8,966 bases of DNA from an uncultured Clostridia bacterium (GCA_937858235.1 CALLZZ010000495.1:1-8966), one strand, 5' to 3'. Numbered from the stretch's first letter, positions 1-6,164 are shown. Notes: generated by a model from the letters alone, not told the origin. Made by a program: numbers and translations.

Positions 1-600
1 GTCATCGGTATTAATCAGATTTTCACTTTTTTTATAAGGCGTCAAATCCACTTCGTCAATTTTCCCGGCTTGAAGCACGCCCCGATCAGATACGAACCCT
101 AAAAATCCATTGTCGTGATTATGTTTTACCGTGTAGTTTATTGGCACATCTGCGGTGCCCTCGTTATTGATGGTAAGTTCTAAAATACCGCTTGCGTTTT
201 TAGCGGCAGTGAATTGCTTAGTTATCTTTGAGTGTGCCAATCCGTCAGGTACAACCCACGTTATTTTTCCGGTACCGTATCGTCGGTTATCGTCAAACGT
301 AATCTCCTTGTCCGGTACCGCCATGTAATATTTATCTGGTTCATCACTAAAAATCAGCCGAGCCGGTTCGGATACATCCATGATTCCGGCAAGTTCTCTT
401 CGCTTTTCCACCAGGTTTGAAATCAGTGTGAATTTCATCACGATTCGGGGTGAATCAGAAGTGTATCCGATATACTGTTCGCCACGAGCGGTTCCCAGTT
501 TTTTTAAATTATTGGTTCGTGGTGCCCCTATCCCACGGTCAAGACTGTTGATAATCATGTAATCGCTTATCATATGTCCGTTATACTCAACTGTTATCAC
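1..600 (-). CDS. Distal tail protein (Dit-like, Sipho_tail family), C-terminus cut by window edge
   Basis: The minus strand is open from a GTG at 600 to the window edge, giving 200 residues with no stop. It begins V-I-T-V-E-Y-N-G. An early segment contains S-L-D-R-G-I-G, and further on come Y-Y-M-A-V-P and K-I-T-W-V-V-P-D-G, followed by a beta-rich stretch. This is the pattern of the N-terminal domain of Gram-positive siphovirus Dit proteins (SPP1 gp19.1-like, Sipho_tail), which form the ring joining the tail tube to the adsorption tip. The GTG shares bases with the tape-measure TGA (GTGA), and AGGGGTGA lies six bases upstream, so I prefer it to the ATG at 573. Position right after the tape measure supports the call. 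The C-terminal half, which would show whether it is fused to a carbohydrate-binding or Tal domain, is outside the window. Confidence 0.85.
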   Translation of the reverse strand, partial: MITVEYNGHMISDYMIINSLDRGIGAPRTNNLKKLGTARGEQYIGYTSDSPRIVMKFTLISNLVEKRRELAGIMDVSEPARLIFSDEPDKYYMAVPDKEITFDDNRRYGTGKITWVVPDGLAHSKITKQFTAAKNASGILELTINNEGTADVPINYTVKHNHDNGFLGFVSDRGVLQAGKIDEVDLTPYKKSENLINTDD

Positions 601-2630
601 TGTCTCTCACCCCTCACCATTTTTTTAATTTTATCCGTTTTACTATTTTCTTCTTCGACATATTTTGCCGTTGCATGTCCGATTTCTCTCGGTGCATTTG
701 GGTGCAGGTATACAGGCACCTCAATGACCGTTGTCCGCTGTGATTCTGTGCTGACATCATATCCGGATGCTAATGCTAACCGCTGTGCGCTCATAACATC
801 ATTTGCAAGTGTGGGTGAAAATCCGTTTGCCATCTCGTCTGTGATTGCGGCTACTGTGTTCCGTACTTGCTGAAATTTGTCTTGTAATCCCTCATTCAAT
901 CCTGCCATAATTGCGTTTCCGGCAGGAATCAATAATTTTCTATCGTACTCTATTGGGCCTTTATGTTCTTTAATCCAACTTCCGATTCCACTGACAAAAT
1001 TTTTCCCAGCTTCCCAAGCGGATTTCAGCCCTCTCACAAAACCATCAATAATTGCCTTACCAGCGTCTAGTAAGTTAATTTTGCTAATTTCATTAATGAT
1101 TGTACTGCCAATTTTTCCAACAGCACCCAACAAATCTGGAATACTTTTTATAATCCCCGAAACAAGGCTTAATAAGATTTTTACACCGACCGCGATTATA
1201 TCTGGCAATTTCGAAACCAACATTGATAAAAACTCTTTGACCAATGTAAATGCTGCCTTAATCAAATCTGGCAATCTCTGCAAGATTCCAATGACAAGAG
1301 ATTTTAATATTTCTGCACCTTTTGCTAAGAATTGAGGGTAGTTTTGTACGACCGTATCAATAAACTTGCTGATCGCCTGGATCGCACTATTTCCGACCGC
1401 CGGAAGATTAGAGATTATTCCGTCCACCAAATTTAGAAGCAGATTCTTTCCAGCTTCCAAAATCTGCGGAATGTTAGTCCAGATAAACGTCAAAAACGTG
1501 GTAATCAGATTCCCGGCCACTGTGATTAGGGATGGGATTGCCTGCAAAATACCATTGGCGATATTGGTTAGCATTTGCACGCCAGTTTGTAGGAGCATTG
1601 GAAGGTTGGTTGTGATCCATCCGGTTATCCCAGTTATGATTCCCTGTAGCGACGTTAGAAATTCTGGTAGTCCGCTTGTTATCCCACTCGATATCTGTGT
1701 TATTAACTGTCTGCCCTGTTCCAAAAACATCGGGCCTGCCGCGGTCAGAAATGTTACGATTGCGCCTGGAAGTGCCGTAAAAATATTCCCTATCATCGGA
1801 ATTAGATTTCCGAACACAAATGTCGAAACAGTTTCCGCTAACGCTTCAAGCGATGGCTTAATATCTTGCCCAAGTGCCAGTTTTCCTAAAACGTTAGAAA
1901 AGGCGGTTTTCATGGACGCTAACGATCCGCTAAAAGTTTCTGCCGATTCTTTTGCTGTTGTACCCGTAATGTCCAGTTCGCCCTGGACTACATGAATTGC
2001 ATCATATACGTCACTTAAGTTGTTGATATCGTACTTGACACCGGAAAGTTTAGTTGCATCAGCCAGTAAACGCTCCATCTCGGTTTTTGTTCCGCCGTAA
2101 CCAAGAGCTAAATTATCCAACATTGTATAGTTTTCACGCGAAAAACCTCTGTAAGCATCCTGTATGGATTGCATGGAAGTTCCCATTTTATTTGAGTTGT
2201 CAGACATGTCTATCAGTGCCATATTTGCCTTTTCGGCGGCTTTTTCAGTATCTCCACCAACGGATTGCAGCAGACTGGCGGAAAAACTTGTTACGCTCTC
2301 CATGTAGCTGTTAGCGGATAACCCAGCAGTGCGATAAGCTTCATCTGCATAGGCTTTTACCTTGTCGGCCGAGCCTTTAAACAGTGTTTCAATTCCACCA
2401 AGAGATTGCTGGAGGTCTGCGCCGGCACTAAGTGACGCACCAATAGCTTTGCCGATGGCAGCAGTAGCTACAATCCCTTTGACAGCAGATACCAACTTGC
2501 CGCCCAATCCTCTTCCGGCGCTCTCGCCAGCCGCGGATGCTTCTGGATTCAATTGTCCCTGTATCGCGCCGGAAATTCCTTTTGCCGACGGAACTATTTG
2601 GACATACGCTTTCCCAAGTTCAGTTGCCAT
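597..2630 (-). CDS. Phage tail tape measure protein (677 aa)
   Basis: This protein sets tail length and is threaded inside the tail tube. The start is the ATG at 2630, with GGAGGTG six bases upstream; an in-frame TTG at 2645 lies before that site and is not needed. The N-terminal ~40 residues (K-A-Y-V-Q-I-V-P-S-A-K-G) and the helical region to about residue 250, with G-I-E-T-L-F-K-G and Y-R-G-F-S-R-E-N-Y-T-M-L-D-N-L, are typical of Gram-positive phage tape measures. A very hydrophobic stretch covers about 275-305. Then come four 44-residue tandem repeats and part of a fifth. The C-terminal H-K-G-P-I-E-Y-D-R-K-L-L-I-P-A-G-N-A-I-M motif is common at the end of such proteins. At roughly 0.15 nm per residue the length implies a tail of about 100 nm (inference). 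No lysozyme or peptidase domain is visible. It overlaps the upstream DUF5361 frame by 11 bases. Confidence 0.94.
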   Translation of the reverse strand: MATELGKAYVQIVPSAKGISGAIQGQLNPEASAAGESAGRGLGGKLVSAVKGIVATAAIGKAIGASLSAGADLQQSLGGIETLFKGSADKVKAYADEAYRTAGLSANSYMESVTSFSASLLQSVGGDTEKAAEKANMALIDMSDNSNKMGTSMQSIQDAYRGFSRENYTMLDNLALGYGGTKTEMERLLADATKLSGVKYDINNLSDVYDAIHVVQGELDITGTTAKESAETFSGSLASMKTAFSNVLGKLALGQDIKPSLEALAETVSTFVFGNLIPMIGNIFTALPGAIVTFLTAAGPMFLEQGRQLITQISSGITSGLPEFLTSLQGIITGITGWITTNLPMLLQTGVQMLTNIANGILQAIPSLITVAGNLITTFLTFIWTNIPQILEAGKNLLLNLVDGIISNLPAVGNSAIQAISKFIDTVVQNYPQFLAKGAEILKSLVIGILQRLPDLIKAAFTLVKEFLSMLVSKLPDIIAVGVKILLSLVSGIIKSIPDLLGAVGKIGSTIINEISKINLLDAGKAIIDGFVRGLKSAWEAGKNFVSGIGSWIKEHKGPIEYDRKLLIPAGNAIMAGLNEGLQDKFQQVRNTVAAITDEMANGFSPTLANDVMSAQRLALASGYDVSTESQRTTVIEVPVYLHPNAPREIGHATAKYVEEENSKTDKIKKMVRGERQ
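1197..1724 (-). repeat. Four tandem 44-residue (132-bp) repeats in the tape measure
   Basis: Residues 303-346, 347-390, 391-434 and 435-478 of the 677-residue protein align without gaps. Each starts with [L]-x-x-G-x-x-[LIM]-[LI], carries a central G-I-[LIT]-x-x-[LI]-P, and ends with x-[NK]-[LIY]-P-x-[FIL]. A partial fifth copy (I-A-V-G-V-K-I-L-L-S-L-V-S-G-I-I-K-S-I-P) continues to about 1135. The DNA copies have diverged, so the repeat is clear only at protein level. Gain or loss of one unit would change predicted tail length by about 6 to 7 nm (inference). Confidence 0.85.
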
Positions 2631-3003
2631 TGTTTTCACCTCCAATCTTGGCTATCAGTCTGTTTCTGTAGTTTTCAAAATCCTCACCGCTTGCGAATGT
2701 GACATTTTCGCTCTTTTCTTTTTGCTCAGACAGCAAAGATGTAATTAGCGTCGGCCTGTTTCTACCTTTTTGACCATCGGCCGAGTTCATCCACACCAGT
2801 GTATTTAGACTGTCAGAGATTCCAGCAATCAGCGTTGTTTCCAGTGACACTTTTTGCTTGCTCATCTTCATTTTGATTCTGGAGTTTTCTCTAAGCCCGG
2901 CCGCAAAAATAGCCACCCTAAGTGGTGGCATAGTTTTATAGTCATAGATTTGATATGTTTCTGCCAAGTCACAAATAAGGGCGAATTCATCACACTTTAT
3001 CAT
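2620..3003 (-). CDS. DUF5361-type tail protein, probably the gpT part of a gpG-T frameshift product
   Basis: The frame reads 127 residues from an ATG at 3003 to the stop at 2620. Its opening, M-I-K-C-D-E-F-A-L-I-C-D-L-A-E-T-Y-x-I-Y-D-Y, matches the hallmark of DUF5361 proteins (L-x-C-D-x-A-E-T-Y-x-I-x-D-Y). In Gram-positive siphoviruses these sit between the chaperone gpG and the tape measure, where lambda has gpG-T. The ATG has no purine-rich ribosome site: the bases before it are C- and T-rich. The frame is -1 relative to gpG and stays open back to a slippery heptamer at 3027-3021. I therefore infer that it is made mainly as a 219-residue gpG-T fusion: 86 residues of gpG, six linker residues (L-L-I-L-T-Q), then this frame. 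The role would be to recruit the tape measure and tube subunits during tail assembly. Confidence 0.88.
   Translation of the reverse strand: MIKCDEFALICDLAETYQIYDYKTMPPLRVAIFAAGLRENSRIKMKMSKQKVSLETTLIAGISDSLNTLVWMNSADGQKGRNRPTLITSLLSEQKEKSENVTFASGEDFENYRNRLIAKIGGENNGN
2912..2929 (-). terminator. Terminator-like hairpin inside the DUF5361 frame (weak)
   Basis: On the minus strand GCCACC and GGTGGC form a perfect 6-bp GC-rich stem around a six-base ACTTAG loop, followed by TATTTTT. The geometry resembles a short intrinsic terminator, but it lies inside a coding frame and the T run is interrupted. It may instead be a chance mRNA hairpin. It is too far from the slippery site to act as a standard frameshift stimulator. 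Confidence 0.3.
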
Positions 3004-3014
3004 TTGAGTGAGGA

Positions 3015-3278
3015 TTAAGAGTTTTTTATTTGTGGTTGCGTGTTAAAAATCTCTGTGATTTCGGTTGTCATTTTTTCGATTGGCACCGTTCCATTTTTCG
3101 AGCGGATATGGTCTTTTAATTTCTTGGCCTGTTCCTTTCCCAAAACCATATTGACTACGTTTGTCAGTGCGAATGGATTTTCTTCCATTTCACCGATTTT
3201 TTCTAGCAGTTCATAATCGTTCAATTTGTCAGGATCGAGCGTGTACTCAAACCCTGATGTTGTTTTTCCGTTAATCAT
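3015..3278 (-). CDS. Tail assembly chaperone, gpG-like (87 aa)
   Basis: A small, charged, helix-rich protein of 87 residues: G-F-E-Y-T-L-D-P at the start, then helices around D-Y-E-L-L-E-K-I and V-V-N-M-V-L-G-K-E-Q-A-K-K-L-K-D. Its size, acidic-basic mix and place between the major tail protein and the DUF5361/tape-measure genes fit the gpG family, which binds the tape measure before the tube polymerises and is absent from the finished tail. The start ATG at 3278 overlaps the major-tail TGA (ATGA) and has CCGGAGGTG six to seven bases upstream. Its end carries the slippery heptamer, so a minority of ribosomes should extend it into the next frame. Assignment rests on position, size and style; the sequence itself is poorly conserved in this family. 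Confidence 0.85.
   Translation of the reverse strand: MINGKTTSGFEYTLDPDKLNDYELLEKIGEMEENPFALTNVVNMVLGKEQAKKLKDHIRSKNGTVPIEKMTTEITEIFNTQPQIKNS
3021..3027 (-). promoter_or_regulatory. Programmed -1 ribosomal frameshift site A_AAA_AAC
   Basis: The minus strand reads ATA-AAA-AAC-TCT-TAA at the end of gpG, so the heptamer A AAA AAC sits exactly in the X XXY YYZ register two codons before the gpG stop. A one-base backward slip gives CTC-TTA-ATC-CTC-ACT-CAA-ATG and enters the DUF5361 frame with no stop. Frameshifting between these two genes is well established across tailed phages. I see no strong stem-loop within 10 bases downstream; the nearest clear hairpin is about 90 bases on. The stimulating element, if there is one, is not obvious. 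Confidence 0.82.
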
Positions 3279-3841
3279 TCTGCACCTCCGGTAGCGTTTT
3301 TAATGTATTCGTAGTGAGTATTTTCGTTGGAATCTGGCAGGGCGGCAATCGTAACCTCATAGCCCATAACCTCATCATCCTTATAGGTGACTTCTCCAAT
3401 TTCGGAAACTTTTCCGTTTGGAATTACGATACGTTTCAGCGTGCCGCCTTTTAGCACCACATCAACAACTAATGCATGCTCTTCCAGCTCTTTCGCATTA
3501 GCCTTGATGGTAATTCCGGTTGCGGAAGTCCCGGTAACATTGTCATTGCCGTATACTTCCTTCAACACCTCGACATTCATCGATTCAATCAGCGTAAATG
3601 AAAAAGTATCGGCTTTTTCAGTCTGCACAACTGTTACAATATCGCCGCCCCACGCTTTGATATTATCGGACTCCGGGGAATTTCCATTGGTCATTCCGTC
3701 TTCGGAAATATAGCCAAGTGATTTAAATTCTTCGCTTAGTGCCGTAGTTGCATCGGTTGGCAATGTTGTACCAAGTGGTGCAACAGAAACAGCACCGCCA
3801 ACTTTTGGTTTTGCTGTGGAAACATTTTTTACATCAGACAT
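3275..3841 (-). CDS. Major tail (tube) protein (188 aa)
   Basis: This is predicted to be the subunit that stacks in rings to form the tail tube. The ATG at 3841 has AGGAGGG six bases upstream, the strongest ribosome site in the window, as expected for a protein needed in many copies. The sequence has the usual features of Gram-positive siphovirus tube proteins: an N-terminal K-P-K-V-G-G-A-V-S-V-A-P-x-G-T arm, then S-L-G-Y-I-S-E-D-G, then an I-K-A-W-G-G-D-I-V segment, with alternating beta strands (F-S-F-T-L-I-E-S, V-D-V-V-L-K-G-G-T-L-K-R-I-V-I-P) and Y-E-V-T-I-A-A-L-P-D near the end. At 188 residues it has no room for the C-terminal Ig-like domain found in some relatives. It lies between the tail terminator and the chaperone genes. 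Confidence 0.92.
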   Translation of the reverse strand: MSDVKNVSTAKPKVGGAVSVAPLGTTLPTDATTALSEEFKSLGYISEDGMTNGNSPESDNIKAWGGDIVTVVQTEKADTFSFTLIESMNVEVLKEVYGNDNVTGTSATGITIKANAKELEEHALVVDVVLKGGTLKRIVIPNGKVSEIGEVTYKDDEVMGYEVTIAALPDSNENTHYEYIKNATGGAE

Positions 3842-3852
3842 TTTTTGCCCTC

Positions 3853-4188
3853 CTAAAAATAATTAATGTCGAACACTGCTTGATAACGGTATTCTTTGGT
3901 TTCGGTGTCGGTAAAATTGTAATCACTGTTTAGATGGATGCCGGAAATCTCATCAAGTTCAATCATGCTTTCGATAACTTCCTTGACTTCTTCATTTAGG
4001 CTTGCCGCCGCATATAGGGTCGGTGCATAGCTCTGAAATGCAAATGTTGCAGAGTTTGCATGATTTCGTTTTCCACTACTCGTTTTCTCAAAAATCACAT
4101 AAGATTCCGGCATTTTATCTTCTCGCATCAAAAAAGACGGCACCGATAAGTGACCGTCAAAAAATTGTTTAATCGTTATTTCAATCAG
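3853..4188 (-). CDS. Tail terminator-like protein (111 aa), probable CTG start
   Basis: Caps the head-proximal end of the tail tube in this family of modules. Body motifs include Y-V-I-F-E-K-T-S-S-G-K, F-A-F-Q-S-Y, L-N-E-E-V-K-E and the C-terminal Y-R-Y-Q-A-V-F-D-I-N-Y. The frame has no ATG until residue 21, yet the residues before it (I-E-I-T-I-K-Q-F-F-D) look like the normal N-terminus of such proteins. The codon CTG at 4188, directly after the upstream TAG and in the same frame, has AGGCGG exactly eight bases upstream inside AAAGGCGGTGA, close to the ideal site. I therefore choose CTG. A GTG at 4143 has no convincing ribosome site and would remove the conserved N-terminus. The gene is in frame with the one before it, so stop-codon readthrough would give a fusion. 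Confidence 0.83.
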   Translation of the reverse strand: MIEITIKQFFDGHLSVPSFLMREDKMPESYVIFEKTSSGKRNHANSATFAFQSYAPTLYAAASLNEEVKEVIESMIELDEISGIHLNSDYNFTDTETKEYRYQAVFDINYF

Positions 4189-4425
4189 CTATCTCACCGC
4201 CTTTAAAATTGTATTATTTTTTAAATTATCTCTTTTAGCTTGATACGTGGTTGCCTGTACCATTGCATTTGCACGTGTCTTTCCGACATATACATCCTGC
4301 TCGTATCCATCTCCGCACCTGCTCTGGATTTCAGTGGCTTTCCCAGCAAGAAGGTCTTGAATTTCCTGACCTTTTAAAAGTTCAGCTACCCCGGCACGAT
4401 TTAATTCAAATTTCTTTTTACTCAT
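4189..4425 (-). CDS. Short HK97-gp10-like head-tail/minor capsid protein (78 aa)
   Basis: The protein begins M-S-K-K-K-F-E-L-N-R-A-G-V-A-E-L-L-K and ends with V-G-K-T-R-A-N-A-M-V-Q-A and R-D-N-L-K-N-N-T-I-L-K-A, the recognisable pattern of the short gp10-like proteins encoded between head closure and tail terminator genes in Clostridia and streptococcal phages. It probably acts at the head-tail interface or in tail completion; the precise role is not settled for these short versions, which are about half the length of HK97 gp10. Its ATG overlaps the end of the upstream gene by eight bases (ATGAGTAA), and the ribosome site is weak, so translational coupling is likely. It stops with TAG at 4189. 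Confidence 0.85.
   Translation of the reverse strand: MSKKKFELNRAGVAELLKGQEIQDLLAGKATEIQSRCGDGYEQDVYVGKTRANAMVQATTYQAKRDNLKNNTILKAVR
4194..4204 (-). promoter_or_regulatory. Strong ribosome binding site deciding a CTG start
   Basis: The minus strand reads AAAGGCGGTGA, one mismatch from the ideal AAAGGAGGTGA. Its AGGCGG core lies eight bases before CTG at 4188 and 11 before ATT at 4185. No ATG, GTG or usable TTG is near: the TTG two bases after the CTG leads to a stop after two codons. The site overlaps the last codons of the upstream gene. Confidence 0.7.
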
Positions 4426-4756
4426 ACCGTTCCACCATTACTTTCTTGTTCCAGTCAAGCGGAATCATTTCTTCAATCCCTTCAAGCGGGATGCCAAACG
4501 TCCGCCACGTCTGCCCAAAAAACTCAACTTTTTGGTTTTCCCAGTTGTGCGTATCGCCTTTTGGAATTCCTAGCGTATAGACGGCTTTCCGTCCGGTAAT
4601 AGATAGTTGGTTGATTACATCTTCCGAACTTGTTGGAGATACAAGCACATTATCAACTGGCTCTTGTACCTCCTCATATATTGGTGATCCGAACGGATCT
4701 TTTCCGACTTCTTTCTTGCTATATAAGATAACTGTGATTCCCTTAATCCTTCCCAT
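4418..4756 (-). CDS. Head closure (head-tail joining) protein (112 aa)
   Basis: Motifs I-K-G-I-T-V-I-L-Y, D-P-F-G-S-P-I-Y-E-E, V-D-N-V-L-V, Y-T-L-G-I-P-K-G-D-T-H-N-W-E, and V-E-F-F-G-Q-T-W-R-T-F-G-I-P are typical of the small beta-barrel stopper proteins that attach below the connector and hold DNA in the head. I place the start at ATG 4756 (M-G-R-I-K-G). An in-frame TTG at 4765 is only three bases from a GGGG run and less likely; the ATG is 12 bases from it, a slightly long spacing. The start overlaps the connector stop by 14 bases, consistent with coupled translation. Length and neighbours match the family. Confidence 0.88.
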   Translation of the reverse strand: MGRIKGITVILYSKKEVGKDPFGSPIYEEVQEPVDNVLVSPTSSEDVINQLSITGRKAVYTLGIPKGDTHNWENQKVEFFGQTWRTFGIPLEGIEEMIPLDWNKKVMVERYE

Positions 4757-5138
4757 AGAAATCAATCACCCCGTATCTCTGTTTCCGTAGCCCTAAACGA
4801 CTTAATTCGCTGTTCTTAATGAATAATCCACCACCTGGTACAAGATAAGAGCCAGACCAGGAATAACCCAGTGCTGACTCTGTAGTCTGTGTCATTGGCT
4901 CCTGGTCTGTGGATGTCATGAGCGTGCGTGCCACAACATCTACAACAACCGACTTGACTACGGACGCATAAGATACGCTTCCGGTGACCATAATGTCCAA
5001 TTCTTTCCCGACTTTCTGTGCTTCCACTCGCAGGGAATCAGAAACCGTTTCCAACAGCGCACACGCTCTTGCCTTTTCCGATTCCTTTAGCGGCCGCCAT
5101 AAAATTTCTAAATCTTCGATTGTTGCAAAAGTTTTCAC
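4743..5138 (-). CDS. Head-tail connector, Gp19/Gp15/Gp42-type (131 aa)
   Basis: The protein starts V-K-T-F-A-T-I-E-D-L-E-I-L-W-R-P-L, followed by a helical stretch (E-K-A-R-A-C-A-L-L-E-T-V-S-D-S-L-R) and a C-terminal G-Y-S-W-S-G-S-Y-L-V-P-G-G-G-L-F-I segment ending L-S-R-L-G-L. This is the all-helical adaptor family that docks under the portal. I choose GTG at 5138 because AAGGGGTGA lies just upstream, overlapping the stop of the 39-residue gene, and because homologues begin at this point. A frame extension to 5186 would start inside that neighbouring gene and reads through unrelated basic residues. Confidence 0.88.
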   Translation of the reverse strand: MKTFATIEDLEILWRPLKESEKARACALLETVSDSLRVEAQKVGKELDIMVTGSVSYASVVKSVVVDVVARTLMTSTDQEPMTQTTESALGYSWSGSYLVPGGGLFIKNSELSRLGLRKQRYGVIDFYGKD

Positions 5139-5142
5139 AGTG

Positions 5143-5262
5143 TCACCCCTTGCTTGATTTCTTTGCGGGCTTACTGGGTTTTTCAACCTCTACCCAATCG
5201 CCGCCTTTTATTTTACAGGGGCTTGTAATTATTGCCCCTGTTTTTGTGTTTCGATATTCCAT
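5143..5262 (-). CDS. Conserved small phage protein between capsid and connector (39 aa)
   Basis: This short gene reads M-E-Y-R-N-T-K-T-G-A-I-I-T-S-P-C-K-I-K-G-G-D-W-V-E-V-E and then a lysine/proline/serine tail ending S-S-K-G, with TGA at 5145-5143. Small proteins of exactly this shape (M-x-x-R-N-x-K-T-G, I-x-G-x-x-W, then a basic low-complexity tail) are commonly encoded between the major capsid and connector genes of Gram-positive siphoviruses; their function is not known to me. AGAGGG is nine bases before ATG 5262 but only three before the alternative in-frame ATG 5268, which overlaps the capsid stop (TGATG) and would add M-H. The stop overlaps the connector's ribosome site. Confidence 0.8.
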   Translation of the reverse strand: MEYRNTKTGAIITSPCKIKGGDWVEVEKPSKPAKKSSKG

Positions 5263-5267
5263 ATGCA

Positions 5268-6161
5268 TCAGCCCTCTGTTTTGACGATTCGTGCAAAATT
5301 GGAGCCGTCCATGATTCCCCATCCAAGATAGGTTTCTGACCTTAAGTACACCTGGTTGTATCCTTTCAGGTCATTTCCGGAGTTGTCCGGGTCACCGTAC
5401 TTGATAATTTCAAGCGGAATCTGTTTTGCATATCCCCACTGGAACATGTTTGTGAAGTCTCCTAGAATCGCAACATCGTTATTGGTTCCGGCGGCTGATA
5501 CAGTGTTATTGATATCGGCTTTTAGCCCATTGATGGAACCTGGGTTGGCACCCCACGCAAGTTCTGGGAACTGTTTTACGCCATTAACTTTCATTTGTGC
5601 AAGTGCTGCAGAGAAAGTCGGGTCAAGCGCTGCTCCAGTAACAACTCCTTCTGAACCCTGTACAAGCGCAACGGCGGCTTCGATGTTTGTATCCGGGTCA
5701 GCGACATTAAAATCTACCGTCTGAGTTACTTTTGCATCAAAATGATTGGTGCCAATAACAGCGGATGCAGTTCCGGAGCGTGGGTTAATTCCGTGGAAAG
5801 CCATCAAATCCAAACCACGCGCTAATTTACGGGCGTAGCCATCATTGAACGCTTTTAAAATATTAATCTTCTCTTCATCGGCTGCATATAAAAATTCGTC
5901 CGACACGCGGGCACCATATTCCACCTTAATCGGCACAATTGTGATAGGATCTAGCGAGATTCCTCCGTGAGTCTTCTTTCCATTTTCGGCCACAATGTCA
6001 ATTTCAGAATCCATTGTAAAAATAAATTCCTTCTGTCCGTTGAATGGAATCGGGGTCTGTTGCGCTAATACAGCAATAGAACTCTTACCTTTAACTTTGT
6101 TAATCAAGTCGGTTACGAGTTCGGGATCAAATAAATTTCCTTTAGATAATACTTCTGCCAT
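5268..6161 (-). CDS. Major capsid protein, HK97 fold (297 aa)
   Basis: The protein forms the icosahedral shell. The start ATG at 6161 has GAAGGAGAA upstream, inside the end of the scaffold gene. The sequence shows the HK97-family order: an N-terminal arm (F-D-P-E-L-V-T-D-L-I-N-K-V), I-P-F-N-G-Q-K-E-F, the E-loop/spine region (V-A-E-N-G-K-K, then V-P-I-K-V-E-Y-G-A-R-V-S-D-E-F), a long spine helix (A-F-N-D-G-Y-A-R-K-L-A-R-G-L-D-L-M-A-F), and a C-terminal Y-L-R-S-E-T-Y-L-G-W-G-I-M-D. At 297 residues, with a separate scaffold gene directly before it, there is no fused delta domain and no protease gene in the window, so assembly is likely scaffold-driven without HK97-style maturation cleavage (inference). 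Confidence 0.95.
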   Translation of the reverse strand: MAEVLSKGNLFDPELVTDLINKVKGKSSIAVLAQQTPIPFNGQKEFIFTMDSEIDIVAENGKKTHGGISLDPITIVPIKVEYGARVSDEFLYAADEEKINILKAFNDGYARKLARGLDLMAFHGINPRSGTASAVIGTNHFDAKVTQTVDFNVADPDTNIEAAVALVQGSEGVVTGAALDPTFSAALAQMKVNGVKQFPELAWGANPGSINGLKADINNTVSAAGTNNDVAILGDFTNMFQWGYAKQIPLEIIKYGDPDNSGNDLKGYNQVYLRSETYLGWGIMDGSNFARIVKTEG

Positions 6162-6164
6162 GTT

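Noticed and set aside
574..873. Plus-strand frame with an apparently hydrophobic, signal-like N-terminus
   Set aside because: It is the complement of the tape-measure C-terminus; the hydrophobic look comes from the reverse of charged codons.
877..1335. Plus-strand open frame of about 152 codons
   Set aside because: Antisense shadow of the tape-measure C-terminal half; no domain pattern and no neighbours on that strand.
1366..1995. Long plus-strand open frame of about 209 codons opposite the tape measure
   Set aside because: It lies wholly antisense to a confident gene with repeats, has a cysteine/isoleucine/proline-rich composition typical of an antisense frame, and has no ribosome site.
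2631..2645. TTG start for the tape measure
   Set aside because: It overlaps the ribosome site itself; the ATG at 2630 is correctly spaced.
4757..4765. TTG start for the head closure gene
   Set aside because: Only three bases from the G-rich run; the ATG at 4756 matches the usual M-x-R-I-K-G start.
5139..5186. Longer connector start at 5186
   Set aside because: It would overlap the 39-residue gene, and the GTG at 5138 has a clear ribosome site and matches the usual N-terminus.
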